Source: Piscicola geometra (Eukaryota; Annelida; Clitellata; Hirudinida; Piscicolidae). From it: a DNA stretch of 64,000 bases. The notes below the pieces were generated by a model, which did no database searches, was not told the DNA's origin, and saw only the letters and a list, made by a program, of their open reading frames with translations. The translations under genes and the position numbers were made by a program. Each line of letters begins with the position of its first letter. Positions within the stretch are counted from its first letter, which is position 1. Below, in pieces: positions 38,642-61,846 of the stretch. The stretch covers positions 4,741,624-4,805,623 of the forward strand of contig OX030969.1 of NCBI GenBank assembly GCA_943735955.1, given 5' to 3'.

Positions 38642-41609
38642 CTACAGCAACAACAACAACAACAACAACAACATTCAAAGCAACAACAACAGCATTAACA
38701 ACGACTGTTACGGCAACAGTGACAACATCAACAACAGTGACAACAATTTCGATTTTAAAACGAAATACAAAGATTTAAACAACAACAACAATGATGACCT
38801 CAACAATAACAACTACAACAACTACAAAAATATCAAGAACAATGTTTACCAAACCACCACCATCTCTCCCTCCACCACCTCTCCTCCCTCCATCACCACC
38901 ACCACCTTCACTCCTCACAGCAGCTTTGTCAAATTTCTGAACGACTTCACGACAAAAGACCACACCCCCTTCTTCTCTTCACCCACCTTCCACCACCTCT
39001 CTCCCTTCTACCCTCCCAACACTCTCCAATCTCTCTCTTTTCTAGACTTCGGTTAGGAACCTACCCCCCTTCCCCCCCCCCCCCCCCACACAATTCACCC
39101 CACTCCCCCCACACCGTTCAGGATCACTTCCCCCCACACACTCTCCCCCCACAAACTCTCTCATCCCTCCACACTTCCTCTCCCCCCACACTCTCCCCCC
39201 CCCCTTTCTCCATCCACCATTCACCAGCATTCTCCCCCCTCCCCACTCACAAATGACCTATTCAATTGGAATTATTTTTATTATTAATAATATTTTTATT
39301 TCTTCACCAATATATTCATCCATCCCAGACGATGAGGCAGAAGCAGTGAGTAAAACACATCCACAACAACAACAACAACATCCCCAACAACTACAACAAC
39401 AACAAAAACAACAACAACAACAACTACAACAACAACAACAACAACCAAATAACCGTTGTAGAAGCGATAGGAAACCAAGACAGGCCTACTCCTCAGACCA
39501 ACTGTCTGTCCTTGAGGGCGAGTTTGAGGTGGGTGGGGGGGAGGGGAGGTGGGTGGGTGGGGAGGGGAGGTGGGGGGGAGAGGAGGGGAGGTGGGTGGGG
39601 GGGGGGGAGGGGAGGTGGATGGGGGGAGGGGAGGTGGGGGAAGGGAGAGGAGGAGAGGTGGGTGTAGAGGAGGGAGGAGAGGTGGAATGGAAAAGTGGAG
39701 AAAAGATGAAGGTGAAAAGTTAGGGAAGAGGGGGCGGGGAAGAGGGGAAAAGGTCCTGTTGGAAATGGGTAATGGGGTTTGAGAAAAGAAAAGTTGGGTG
39801 GAAGAATTTGGAATCAAAGTAGATTGTTGGATAAAAGATCTTCACCATTATCATCAGTACCACCACATCATCACCAACCCCACCACCACCATCATCATCA
39901 TCACCCCCACTACCACCACCATCATCATCATGACCACCCCTACCCCCATCATCATCATCAGCACCACCACCCGACAGAAGAACAAGTACTTAAGCGTGAA
40001 GAAGAGACAGGATTTGTCGAAGGTGCTAGAGCTGACTGAGACGCAGATCAAGACGTGGTTTCAGAATAGGAGGTGGTGGAGGTGGAGGTGGAGGAGGTAG
40101 TGGAGGTGGTGGAGGTGGTGGTGGAGGTGGTGGAGGTGGTGGTGGAGGTTGTGGAGGTGTGAGGTGGTGGTGGAGGTGGAGGTGGTGGAGGTGGTGGTGG
40201 TGGTGGTGGAGGTAGTGGAGGTGGTGGAGGTGTGAGGTGGAGGTGGAGGAAGAGGTGGTGGAGGTGGTAGTGGAGGTGGTGGTGGAGGTGGTGGTGGAGG
40301 TGGAAGAGGTGGTGGTGGAGGTTGTGGAGGTGTGAGGTGGAGGTGGTAGTGGTGGTGGAGGTTGTGGAGGTGTGAGGTGGTGGAGGTGGAGGTGGTGGTG
40401 GAGGTGGTGGTGGAGGTGGTGGAGGTAGTGGTGGAGGTGGTAGTGGAGGTGGTGGAGGTGGAGGTAGAGGTGGTGGTGGGGGTGGGGTGATGGTGGTGGT
40501 GGTGGAGGTGGAGGTGGTGGTGGTGGTGGAGGTGGTGGAGGTGGTGGTGGTGTAGGTGGTGGAGGTGATGGTGGTGGAGGTGGAGAAGGAGGTTGTGGTG
40601 GAGGTGGTGGTGGGGGTGGGGTGATGGTGGTGGTGGTAGAGGTGGTGGAGGTGATGGTGGTGGAGGTGGTGGTGGAGGTTGTGGTGGAGGTGGTGGTGGG
40701 GGTGGGGTGATGGTGGTGGTGGTGGAGGTGGAGGTGGTGGTGGAGGTGGTGGTGGTGGTGGTGGTGGAAGTGGTGGTGGGGTGATGGTGGTGGTGGTGGA
40801 GGTGGTGGTGGTGGTGGAGGTGGTGGTGGTGGTGGAGGTGGTGGAGGTGGAGGAGATGGTGGAGGTGGAGAGTGGTAATGGAGTGGAGGTGGTGGTGAAG
40901 GAGGAGGTGGAGAGTGGTGATGGGGTGGTTGTGAATGGATGGTGGGAGGTGGATGGTGGTTAGTTTTGAAATAAAGATGGTGGTCGTGGTTAAGCTGGTT
41001 GGTGATGGTAGAGTTATTGGTGAGTGGTGATGGAAAAGGTGAAGATTGTGTTAGTGAAGGATGGTGGGGGTAAGATAAAATAACGAATGTTTGACAGTGT
41101 GGTGAGATCAGGTGGTAGTGAGAAATGGTGGTTGTGGTTAAAGAATCACAGTGGTTAGACAGAATGAAGGACGATGGTGATGAAGAAAAGTGGAAAATAA
41201 ATTACACTACCACACCACAACAAAGCAAGCCCCCCAACCAAGAACAACCCCCACAACTAACCCTCATTCCCCAACCCAGAACAACCTCCCCAACAAACCC
41301 TCACCCCCAACCCAAACAACCTCCGTAACAACCCAGAACAACCCCCGTAACAACTCCTCACCCCCAACCCAGAACAACCCCACAACAAACCCTCACCCCC
41401 ACCCCAACCCAGAACAACCCCCCAACAACCCCTCACCCCCACCCCAACCCAGAACCAAGTGGAAGAAACAAAGAACAGACAGATTCCTGGAGAAGAACTT
41501 CGGCATGGCTGTCATGAGAGGCTTTTGGTCGCTTGTTGACGTTCCTGCCACACTGCTGCACGCCGTGTCCAGTGGTGGTGGTGGTGGTGGTGGTGGGAAG
41601 GAATGGTGA
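38502..41609 (+). CDS. ANTP-class (NK-like) homeodomain transcription factor
   Basis: Four exons: 38502-39051, 39329-39528, 39978-40072, 41453-41609 (1002 nt, 333 aa). The N-terminus MFSIESIL fits the eh1 Groucho-binding motif (F-x-I-x-x-I-L). Next come poly-Asn, a Ser/Thr/Pro stretch and poly-Gln. The homeodomain spans exons 2-4: RKPRQAYSSDQLSVLEGEF with F8 as Tyr, then KNKYLSV, QIKTWFQNRR (helix 3, Gln50 and Asn51 of WFQN) and TKWKKQ. KYLSV plus TKWKKQ resembles NK/Bar-related families; the subfamily is not resolved. Introns interrupt the homeodomain after residue 21 and inside the RR of helix 3. The last exon ends in a Gly run from (GGT)n that may really be an intron start: an alternative is exon 4 ending at 41574 joined to 43374-43411. 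Confidence 0.87.
39529..39977 (+). repeat. Homeobox intron 2: GGGAGG 5' side, CACCAC 3' side
   Basis: The donor GTGGGTGGG opens a GGGGAGGTGGG tract to about 39680. From 39845 to the acceptor CCCGACAG the sense strand is CACCACCATCATC. Confidence 0.88.
40073..40960 (+). repeat. (GGTGGA)n tract in homeobox intron 3
   Basis: About 890 bp of GGTGGA/GGTGGT starting at the donor. A C-rich AACAACCCCC tract (41220-41450) precedes the acceptor of the same intron. Confidence 0.94.
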
Positions 41610-41795
41610 GGGAGGGGGATGAATGGTGAGGGAGGGGGATAAATGGTGAGGGAGGGGGATGAATGGTGAGGGAGGGGGATGAATGGTGAGGGAGGGGGAT
41701 GAATGGAGGAGGGAGGGGGATGAATGGTGAGGGAGGGGGATGAATGGTGAGGGAGGGGGATGAATGGTGAGGGAGGGGGATGAATGGTGGAATCA
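41600..41795 (+). repeat. 20-bp minisatellite after homeobox exon 4
   Basis: Nine to ten units of GAATGGTGAGGGAGGGGGAT. Confidence 0.94.
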
Positions 41796-42240
41796 TTTGT
41801 CATGATCATGATCATGTTGTTTGTGGTGGTGGGAAGAAAATTATGGGATATTGGTGGTGGTGGGGAAAAACATTGGTGGTGGTGGGGGAAGGAAATGATG
41901 ATGGCAGTGTGTAAGGGAGAGATTTTGGAATAGTGAGAGAACTTTTAGTTTTTAGTTTTTATTCAGTGAATGAAGCGACAAATGAATGAAAGAAACGATT
42001 CAGCCTCACTACTACATGCTGGTGTCAATTAGTTGGGTGGTTGCAGAGCAAACAATATCAAAAATCAATTAATTTGTGATTATATTGAATATTAATTAAT
42101 CAATTAATCTAATGGAATAATCATTTTTCTATATTTAATATGATTGAATATTTATTAATCAATGAATATTATAAAATAATAGGTATTCAAGAAGTATGTG
42201 AAAATATTACTTGCTCAATAAATATGAAAATATATTAATT

Positions 42241-42520
42241 ATTCAATATATATCAAAATTAATTAATTATTCAATATATATCACAATTAATTATTAAAAA
42301 AAAACAAATATTAATTATTCAATATATATCAAAATTAATTAATTATTCAATATATATCAAAATTAATTAATTATTCAATATATATCAAAATTAATTAATT
42401 ATTCAATATATATCAAAATTAATTAATTATTCAATATATATCAAAATTAATTAATTATTCAATATATCTCAAAATTAATTAATTATTCAATATATATCAA
42501 AATTAATTATTCAAAAAGAC
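42241..42520 (+). repeat. 28-bp AT minisatellite
   Basis: About ten units with core TTCAATATATATCAAAATTA followed by ATTAATTA; the period was measured from successive TTCAATATA positions. Confidence 0.93.
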
Positions 42521-42694
42521 AAATATTACTTATTGAATATATATAAATGAATGTAATTGAATAGTTGGGTAAAGCATGCTTAGCTAGTGGAGGCTGTGAA
42601 CTGAATGGGATGCAGAATTCCTAGCTCGTCAAGTTCGTTTCATGTCACCCTTATTGTAATAGACCCCATGTAGAAAATATCAAATCAAAAGTGA

Positions 42695-43110
42695 TGATGA
42701 TGATATAATAAATAAATAAATAGATGATATAATAAATAAATAAATAGATGATATAATAAATAAATAAATAGATGATATAATAAATAAATAAATAGATGAT
42801 ATAATAAATAAATAAATGATATAATAAATAAATAAATAGATGATATAATAAATAAATAAATAAATGATATAATAAATAAATAAACAAATGATATAATAAA
42901 TAAATAAATAAATGATATAATAAATAAATAAATTAATGATATAATAAATAAATAAATAGATGATATAATAAATAAAGAAATGATATAATAAATAAATAAA
43001 TAGATGATATAATAAATAAATAAATAAATGATATAATAAATAAATAAATAAATGATATAATAAATAAATAAATAAATGATATAAAAAATAAATAAATAAA
43101 TATTATTAAT
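42695..43110 (+). repeat. 24-bp AT minisatellite
   Basis: About 16 units with core GATGATATAATAAATAAATA, differing in the number of AAAT. Confidence 0.93.
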
Positions 43111-43373
43111 AATAAAAACGAGTTAATTAAACAATAATAATAATAATATTGACAACAATACTAATAATAATAATGACGACGATAATGATGATAATAATAA
43201 TAATCATAATAATAATAATATAATTTACTACTACCATCTAGGTGTTATGTATATGTGTACGGGTATCTTGGAATTTGCTTAAAACGGGAAGATATGATGG
43301 TAATGATGATGATGATGATGGTGATGGTGATGATGGTAAAGAAGAGAATAATGACGATGATGATATCTTGCAG

Positions 43374-43411
43374 TATCATACAACTTACACCCCATTAAAG
43401 CACCCAGGTAA
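43374..43411 (+). CDS. Possible alternative last exon of the homeobox gene
   Basis: ATCTTGCAG precedes a short frame that, joined in phase 1 from a donor at 41575 (AGTG/GTGGTG), reads VSYNLHPIKAPR and then TAA. This would remove the Gly run and give a more ordinary C-terminus. Support is only the acceptor, the phase and the local habit of (GGT)n starting at donors. Confidence 0.3.
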
Positions 43412-43572
43412 AAACCTTAGAAATTTCCACCTCCTTCCATTTCACCCCCCCCCCAATCTTTTCTCACCCCGTCCTCTCCATCTCTCCACCCCTCCTTCCT
43501 CCTTCTCTCCATCTCCTCCACCCCTCCTCTTCCTTCTCTCCATCCCCTCCATCCCACACCCCCCTGCATAAT

Positions 43573-48071
<4,499 letters not shown>

Positions 48072-48459
48072 TTTAGATGTTCCTAAAAATAAGAAGTTTC
48101 ACAGAATTAAAGGTCTATTTACAATACCGGTTTATCGACGTGTAGATCGGAGGCTAAAAATTAATTTAATACAATTAATTTTAATTTCAGTCTATAGTTT
48201 CAAAATTTATATTAAAATTTGAAATTTAAAGATAAAATTAAAACACCAAATTAAAACTAAAACCCCAATTGAAAGGAACTTTCAACACTAAAAGTGAATT
48301 TCCATTATGTTATTACTAAAATCTACTTTTCAACCCTTGGTTCATACAGCTAAACTTTAATCAATCAAATCAATTTTCTATAGCGCTCTTTCCTCAAATT
48401 TAAATTAGCTTATAAAGCCGAACTTGAAATATCATTTTTTACATATTTTTAAATGAATA
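48072..48459. promoter_or_regulatory. Divergent promoter, ACBD3 / DTWD1
   Basis: 388 bp between divergent start codons. It includes one copy of the dispersed AGCGCTCTTTCCTCAAATT element (48361-48402). An out-of-frame ATG at 48453 makes a 4-codon upstream ORF overlapping the DTWD1 start. Confidence 0.55.
48361..48402 (+). repeat. Dispersed AGCGCT element, copy A
   Basis: TCAATCAAATCAATTTTCTA then TAGCGCTCTTTCCTCAAATT. It matches copy B at 60133-60172 with one base insertion. Confidence 0.75.
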
Positions 48460-50439
48460 ATGAGTGAATTCTTTGCCTTTCCTGATCTCAAGATATCTGA
48501 TGCTTCATTCTTAGACACAATCTCAGCAAGGTCTGCATGTGTCAAATGCAACAGATCCCGAATGTACTTTTGCTACAACTGTCTCATCCCTGTTCCGTCG
48601 CTGCAAGGAAAAATTCCATGTGTGGAGGTTTGAAAATATTAGAAAATGAATATTTAACTTTAAAATTAATTACTTAAATGTTAATTTATTATTATTATAA
48701 TTATAATTATAAAAAAATTAGTAAAAAATATGAGGAAAAAACAAAAATGTTGCTTTTCAGCTGCCTTTCAAAGTTGTCATAGTTAAATATCCTGGTGAAT
48801 TACCAGGTCAGGGAAGAATTCTAATTTTCAATTAATTAAACAATATTAATTAAAATTCTATAAATAATTAATTTCTAAATACATTTTGCTCTAGTTATAA
48901 AATACTCGCATATAGGAAAATCTACATCAGTTCACGCTTGTATTCTTGCTCCCGATCACACCACCATTCATGAATATCCCTCCATCCCTCAATTTGATGA
49001 TGGTGGGTTTAGGGTAATGTTTTGGTGGCTATATATTTTGTTGTGTATGCTTATTATACTATTTATAATAAAATAGAATTAATTTCAAATGTTGTTTGGT
49101 GGTTATATAATTTTAATATTTGTTCATTATACTTCAATAACTTTAAATAAAATATAATTTATTTCGAAATGTTTTTAAAATATTTTTTAATATTACTTTC
49201 AGATGAAAATGTAGTAGTAGTGTTTCCTAGTGCTGAAGCCACCAGCATCAAAGAGTATGTCCTTTCAAAGCATCGGCAACTGAAACAACAAAAAGTGGAA
49301 AAATCAAAAGAACAACTAGATTCTCCACAACAACACAAGCAACAATACAAACACCATGAGACAAATAGTTGCAATAATCTTCAATCATCATCAAAACCAC
49401 CCTTCAAACATTCCACCAACCAACATCATCATCATCATGACTCCACTAACCAACATCATCATCATCACCATCACTTCATCGACACCATCATCTTGATTGA
49501 CTGCACATGGCATCAAACATCGAAAATCTTTCTGGATGCCAGAATTAAAAGTGAACTTGAGTATTTACATTTAGGAACTTATCAAGCGCTTCAACTTCAC
49601 ACCTCCCAACCATTTTGATTTTTTGAAATCCTTTCTCTTTCAACCCTCCTCCACCCAATTATAATTTCATAATAATTATGAAGCTTTTTTTTTCTTTCAA
49701 CCCTTCTCCACCCACCACCACCCCTTTATTACCAAGATATAACTAACCACTTCCCTTCACCCTCTCCACCACTCCACCACTCCCACTCACCCACCTTCTC
49801 CACCACCCCCATCCCCCCACCCACCCACCAAGGCCTGCCCCTGGTCCAACTCTCGGAGCACCACACCAAGTACTGGCGACCGCTGCACAAGAAGCCACCC
49901 ACATGCCTCTCGACCATTGAAACGCTCTACTACACCGCTGTGGAGTATGCCGTCGTGGTGATGGAGTTGGAAGAGGGAGGGGGGAGAGAGATAGTGAGAA
50001 GGAGGAGGTGGTGGTTGAGGAAACGCCGGATAGAGATGGTGAAGGGGTAAAGGATGGTGAAATGGAGGAGGTGGTAGGTGATGGTGGCGAAGGAAAGAGG
50101 GTAAGGGAGGGTGAAATAATTGTAGAGAGAGATGGTGAGGGTAGGATGGATGAAGATGATGAAGGAATAGAGTTGGGAAGTCTGCTGGGAGAACCCAAAA
50201 AAAACAATAAAAACAGTGTTGTTATGGAAAACAGAAATGATAATGATCAAATCGCTATCAGCACCACCAGGAGCAGTGATATCAGTAACAAATACGCCAA
50301 TCTGTTATTCTTCTTCAGCTACTTCTACACCAAGATTCGATCCAGCGCCATGGAGAATGGAAGGGTGTTGAGGAGTTATGAGGGGGGGTTGAGGGTTAAA
50401 GGTCAAGGGAAGAAACGAAAGGAAATTACTTATATATAG
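48460..50439 (+). CDS. DTWD1: DTWD1, tRNA-uridine aminocarboxypropyltransferase (DTW domain)
   Basis: DTW-domain enzymes make acp3U on tRNA, transferring the aminocarboxypropyl group of SAM to a uridine (family knowledge). Six exons: 48460-48627, 48761-48806, 48895-49002, 49203-49550, 49833-49965 and 50262-50439 (981 nt, 326 aa; human 304). Visible marks are the paired CVKC and CYNC cysteines near residues 31-46, GKSTSVHACILAPDH, the DxTW signature in LIDCTWHQTSKIF, LSTIETLYY and NLLFFFSYFYTKI near the end. A poly-His run and a Lys/Gln-rich insert expand the middle of exon 4. The exon 5/6 junction is the weakest: the acceptor could also be 15 nt later (50277). Confidence 0.88.
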
Positions 50440-51262
50440 TGTTGAATAGAATTTATATTTATTTAAATATATTTCTCATTTGGATCATATTTAGAATTAT
50501 TTCAAGTATTTGAAATTATTGCTAAATAAAATGGTTTATAAAATAAACTAAAATAAATGTCGGGTGATATTCTCCATGCAAGTTTTCCATTCATAAAATC
50601 AAATACCGTTAAAACAACATATCAAAATGACGCGGTGTTTCCGCATGCAATATTCGAAACTGACATTTCTTAAACAAGTGTCAAGTAACCACCCTCTCCC
50701 TATTTACATCCACTCCTTCACCATTCCACCCTCTTCTGCCAATCGACCACCACCTCCCCCTTTTCAGTTGTTTACCACCCCCACTCTAAACCCTCCTTCA
50801 AACAATCCACCCCTCTCCACCCCACCTCCCTGTCTACCACTCCAACACTCCAAACCCCTCCACTACCAGCACTCCCTCCCTTCTTCCCACCACCTTGCTT
50901 TTAACCGATAAAACTGTTATCAATCAAGAATCACCACTTTTCTAACATCCCACAACACCCACCCCCCCCCTTTTCTAACATCCCACAACACCCACCTAAC
51001 CACCCCCCCTTTTCTAACATCCCATAACACCCACCTACCTACCCACCCCCTCCACTAACACCACTCCAACCCAGCATCCACCACCCCCCCTCCACTAACA
51101 CCACTCCAACCCAACATCCACCACCACCCCCCCTCCACTAACACCACTCCAACCCAGCATCCACCCCCCCCCTCCACTAACACCACTCCAACCCAGCATC
51201 CACCCCCCCCTCCACTAACACCACTCCAACCCAGCATCCACCCCCCCCCTCCATTCCACTCC
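50440..51262. other. Convergent 3' flanks of DTWD1 and HAUS3
   Basis: AT-rich to 50640, then C-rich. From 50940 to 51250 it is tandem copies of about 38 bp (ACCACTCCAACCCAGCATCC plus CACCCCCCCTCCACTAAC). No gene seen. Confidence 0.75.
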
Positions 51263-54654
<3,392 letters not shown>

Positions 54655-54825
54655 TTTAATAAAAAATTTTAATGATTGTTTTTTATATTTTAAATTAAGA
54701 AGTTTTTTGAATCCATTTTCAAAATTGATGAGATTATAAAACTAAAATTCTAGACCACTTTTGAAAGTTGCGGTAAGGGTTTAACTAAAACACGGAAGAT
54801 TCAAAATATAATTTATTCAAAAGTA
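54655..54825 (-). promoter_or_regulatory. 171-bp DDX47-HAUS3 spacer
   Basis: Lies between the DDX47 stop and the HAUS3 ATG on the same strand. Holds an AATAAA (54812-54817) 8 nt after the stop, and a GAATTTTAG at about 54745 that could be a splice acceptor. A separate promoter would have to fit in about 150 bp. Confidence 0.4.
54812..54817 (-). terminator. Poly(A) signal AATAAA for DDX47
   Basis: The minus strand reads TGATACTTTTGAATAAATTA just after the stop. The hexamer is 8 nt beyond the TGA. Confidence 0.55.
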
Positions 54826-59678
<4,853 letters not shown>

Positions 59679-59770
59679 TTCAATATAAATGAAAATGATC
59701 AACTACACATGACTTTAAATATCGCTCACAGTAGGGATGGCTTTTTATTAACCAAGTATAAACTTAAAGT
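59679..59770 (-). promoter_or_regulatory. 92-bp TMEM17-DDX47 spacer
   Basis: Separates the TMEM17 stop from the DDX47 ATG on the same strand. Contains a second AATAAA at 59744-59749. There is little room for a separate promoter. Confidence 0.4.
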
Positions 59771-59775
59771 TTATT
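59770..59775 (-). terminator. AATAAA overlapping the TMEM17 stop codon
   Basis: The last codons read GGT CAA TAA ACT on the minus strand; the stop TAA is inside the AATAAA hexamer. Confidence 0.55.
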
Positions 59776-61742
59776 GACCACGAAATTTATTCGGATTGTT
59801 CAACAAAAGGTTCATTCTGAATTTCAACATCAGCGAATTTATCATTTTTTTCATCGCCAAACTACTAAGAATGATTTGAAAGAAGATGAAAATAGCGAGG
59901 ATGGTGCTGATGATGATTTCGAGTGGGAGGAGGATGGTTTGCCAGTTGAAAAGATGGAAGAGAAGTAGGGGAAGTTGGATGAGAAGGGAGAGAAGCCAGT
60001 GAGCTGCCAGAGCTGGGACCTTTAGGAGGGGTTGCAGATAGATCAATATAATTATTATTATAAATACTGATACTGAAAAAATTTAATAATTTTAATTTTA
60101 TCATTTTTACATTTCTATTATCAATCAATCAATCAATCAAATCAATTTCTATAGCGCTCTTTCCTCAAATTCAAGAGCGCTGGTAAATGAATTTGTTAAA
60201 CAGATATGTCTTCAGATACGTAATAAAGTAAATAATGATATAGAAGTAGTTAAATAAGGAGGTGATAAGTTTTAAATATATGGACATCTTTAAAGAAGGG
60301 TCATCTAAGTAAGGTAATAATTGTCTAATACATCAGTTTCAATAGATAATAGATATAAACAGTCATGTGTAGAAGATTCGTTCTGACAGTCTGTCCTTCA
60401 TCTGCAGAGCTCATTTGCCTTGTGAAGTAAGTAGCCAGTGGGTGCTTGCAAGCTGTGCACTGGTGTTCAAATTGAGGCCCTGGCACTTCTTCATAAACAC
60501 AGTCATGTATTGAAGATTCGTTCTAACAGTCTGTCCTTCATCTGCAGAGCTCATCTGCCTTGTGAAGTAGGTAGCCAGTGGGTTCTTGCAAACTGTGCAT
60601 TAGTGCTCAATTTGAGGCCTTGGCACTTCTTCCTTTTAAAATCAGTTTTTATTGTAGTCCGTTAGACAGTTATTGGTTGAGGATTTTAATTCCGAGAGCA
60701 AGATAAATTTAAAACCAGAAAACAAGAAAAGATATAAATTATAATTACTATAATTATTTGAAATTAAAAAAAACTAAATTATTAGATAAGAAGACAAACT
60801 ATTTAACAAAATCATTACGGTTAAAGCGGCTGCCAAGATGGCAGCTGCTAACCAAAGATCCAATATTATCATAGTTATTGATATGAATAATTAATCTACT
60901 ATAAATTGTTAGTCATCTTCATCATCATTATCATCATCATCATCATCATCACAATGAAGTGGTCAAGAGGCTTCATCTTCAAAAGCACAACCAAATAATA
61001 AAAATGAAAAATCCTAATCCAAATTAATCATCCCCAACTCAACCGAACACCACGCACCCTCTGGCACAAGTTTCCAACATAGCCCAGGTAAAGTCTTAGA
61101 ACTTCAAATAGCACCACACACACCAACAAACACACTGCTATCACTTGGTAGAATGTTGTCAAGTCCGAAAACTGGTTTATGAAGATATATTATGTTTTAT
61201 TTTAACAAATAATAAAAAAATTACAATTTCAGTCTGTATTTGAAGCTTCATGGATTATCAAGATAGCCTTTACATATATTTTTTTTAAAATTGTATAAAA
61301 ATAAATATTAAAATTTATTTGATAATTGGATTAAAATAGATTTTTTTTAAACCTTGACAGCAACCATGACACTTTCACAGACAAGCCACACCAGCAAGAA
61401 GCAGACGTTAAAGTACAACAAGACTTGAAGAGGCAGGGAAGTGGAAATTGAGTCATCTGTTAAAGTAGAATTAAATAAATAATTAGATAATTATTATACT
61501 TAATATGAACCAACAATTTGAAAATAAATCAATAAATGTTTTAGATAATTTTTTTAAAATCTGCAGTTTGATTATTAATTAAATTAAATTATCTTCAATA
61601 TTAATAAAAAATGTGAGAATAAATCAAGAAATATTTGTAATTTAAAAACCTTCATTACTAAACCTCGTGGAATGAAGCTCTGATAAGAAGTTTTAACGTC
61701 AGATTTGACAAAGAATGTGTTGGAATCTTGGCTGGAAGACAT
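59771..61742 (-). CDS. TMEM17: TMEM17, ciliary transition-zone membrane protein
   Basis: Part of the MKS/tectonic-like complex at the ciliary transition zone (family knowledge). Four exons in transcript order: 61664-61742, 61353-61456, 61058-61171, 59771-60019 (546 nt, 181 aa; human 198), all phases closing. Four hydrophobic spans are visible: LPLQVLLYFNVCFLLVWLV, FYQVIAVCLLVCVVLFEVL, WLLSLLIQLPLLLFHLFNW and ISTILAIFIFFQIILSSLA. The diagnostic loop RLYLGYVGNL crosses the exon 3/4 junction into VPALAAHWLLSLL. The C-terminus KKMINSLMLKFRM matches family layout. Intron 3 (1 kb) holds a 140-bp tandem duplication and a dispersed hairpin element. The gene shares a 104-bp divergent interval with RFC5. 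Confidence 0.92.
60133..60181 (+). repeat. Dispersed AGCGCT element, copy B, with 9-bp hairpin
   Basis: TCAATCAAATCAATTTCTAT then AGCGCTCTTTCCTCAAATTC and AAGAGCGCT. AGCGCTCTT and AAGAGCGCT form a perfect 9-bp inverted repeat around an 11-nt loop. Preceded by (TCAA)n. Confidence 0.78.
60358..60634 (+). repeat. Tandem duplication, 140-bp period, in TMEM17 intron 3
   Basis: Two copies start with AGTCATGT.T.GAAGATTCGTTC at 60361 and 60501 and share CTGTCCTTCATCTGCAGAGC and GTAGCCAGTGGGT. They differ at about a dozen positions. Confidence 0.93.
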
Positions 61743-61846
61743 GTTACCATGGGAATTGAAGAAACAATTTATTATTGGAATTTTGGGTCTTTGCTATAAT
61801 CCCGCTAACAGGACGATATTTAAGAAGTTTGTTTCCAAAATCAAAA
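61743..61846. promoter_or_regulatory. 104-bp divergent interval, TMEM17 / RFC5
   Basis: The two start codons are only 104 bp apart and diverge, so the 5'UTRs and promoter must overlap. A plus-strand ATG at about 61749 opens a short frame (MGIEETIYYW) that ends before the RFC5 start. Confidence 0.6.

Noticed and set aside
50008..50261. Acidic Gly/Glu/Val-rich frame as DTWD1 coding sequence
   Set aside because: It is out of frame with DTWD1 exon 5 and absent from the family; treated as intron, though a longer isoform is not excluded.
59774..59968. Plus-strand frame ending DDDFEWEEDGLPVEKMEEK
   Set aside because: No ATG start, and it is exactly antisense to the last TMEM17 exon, which matches its family.
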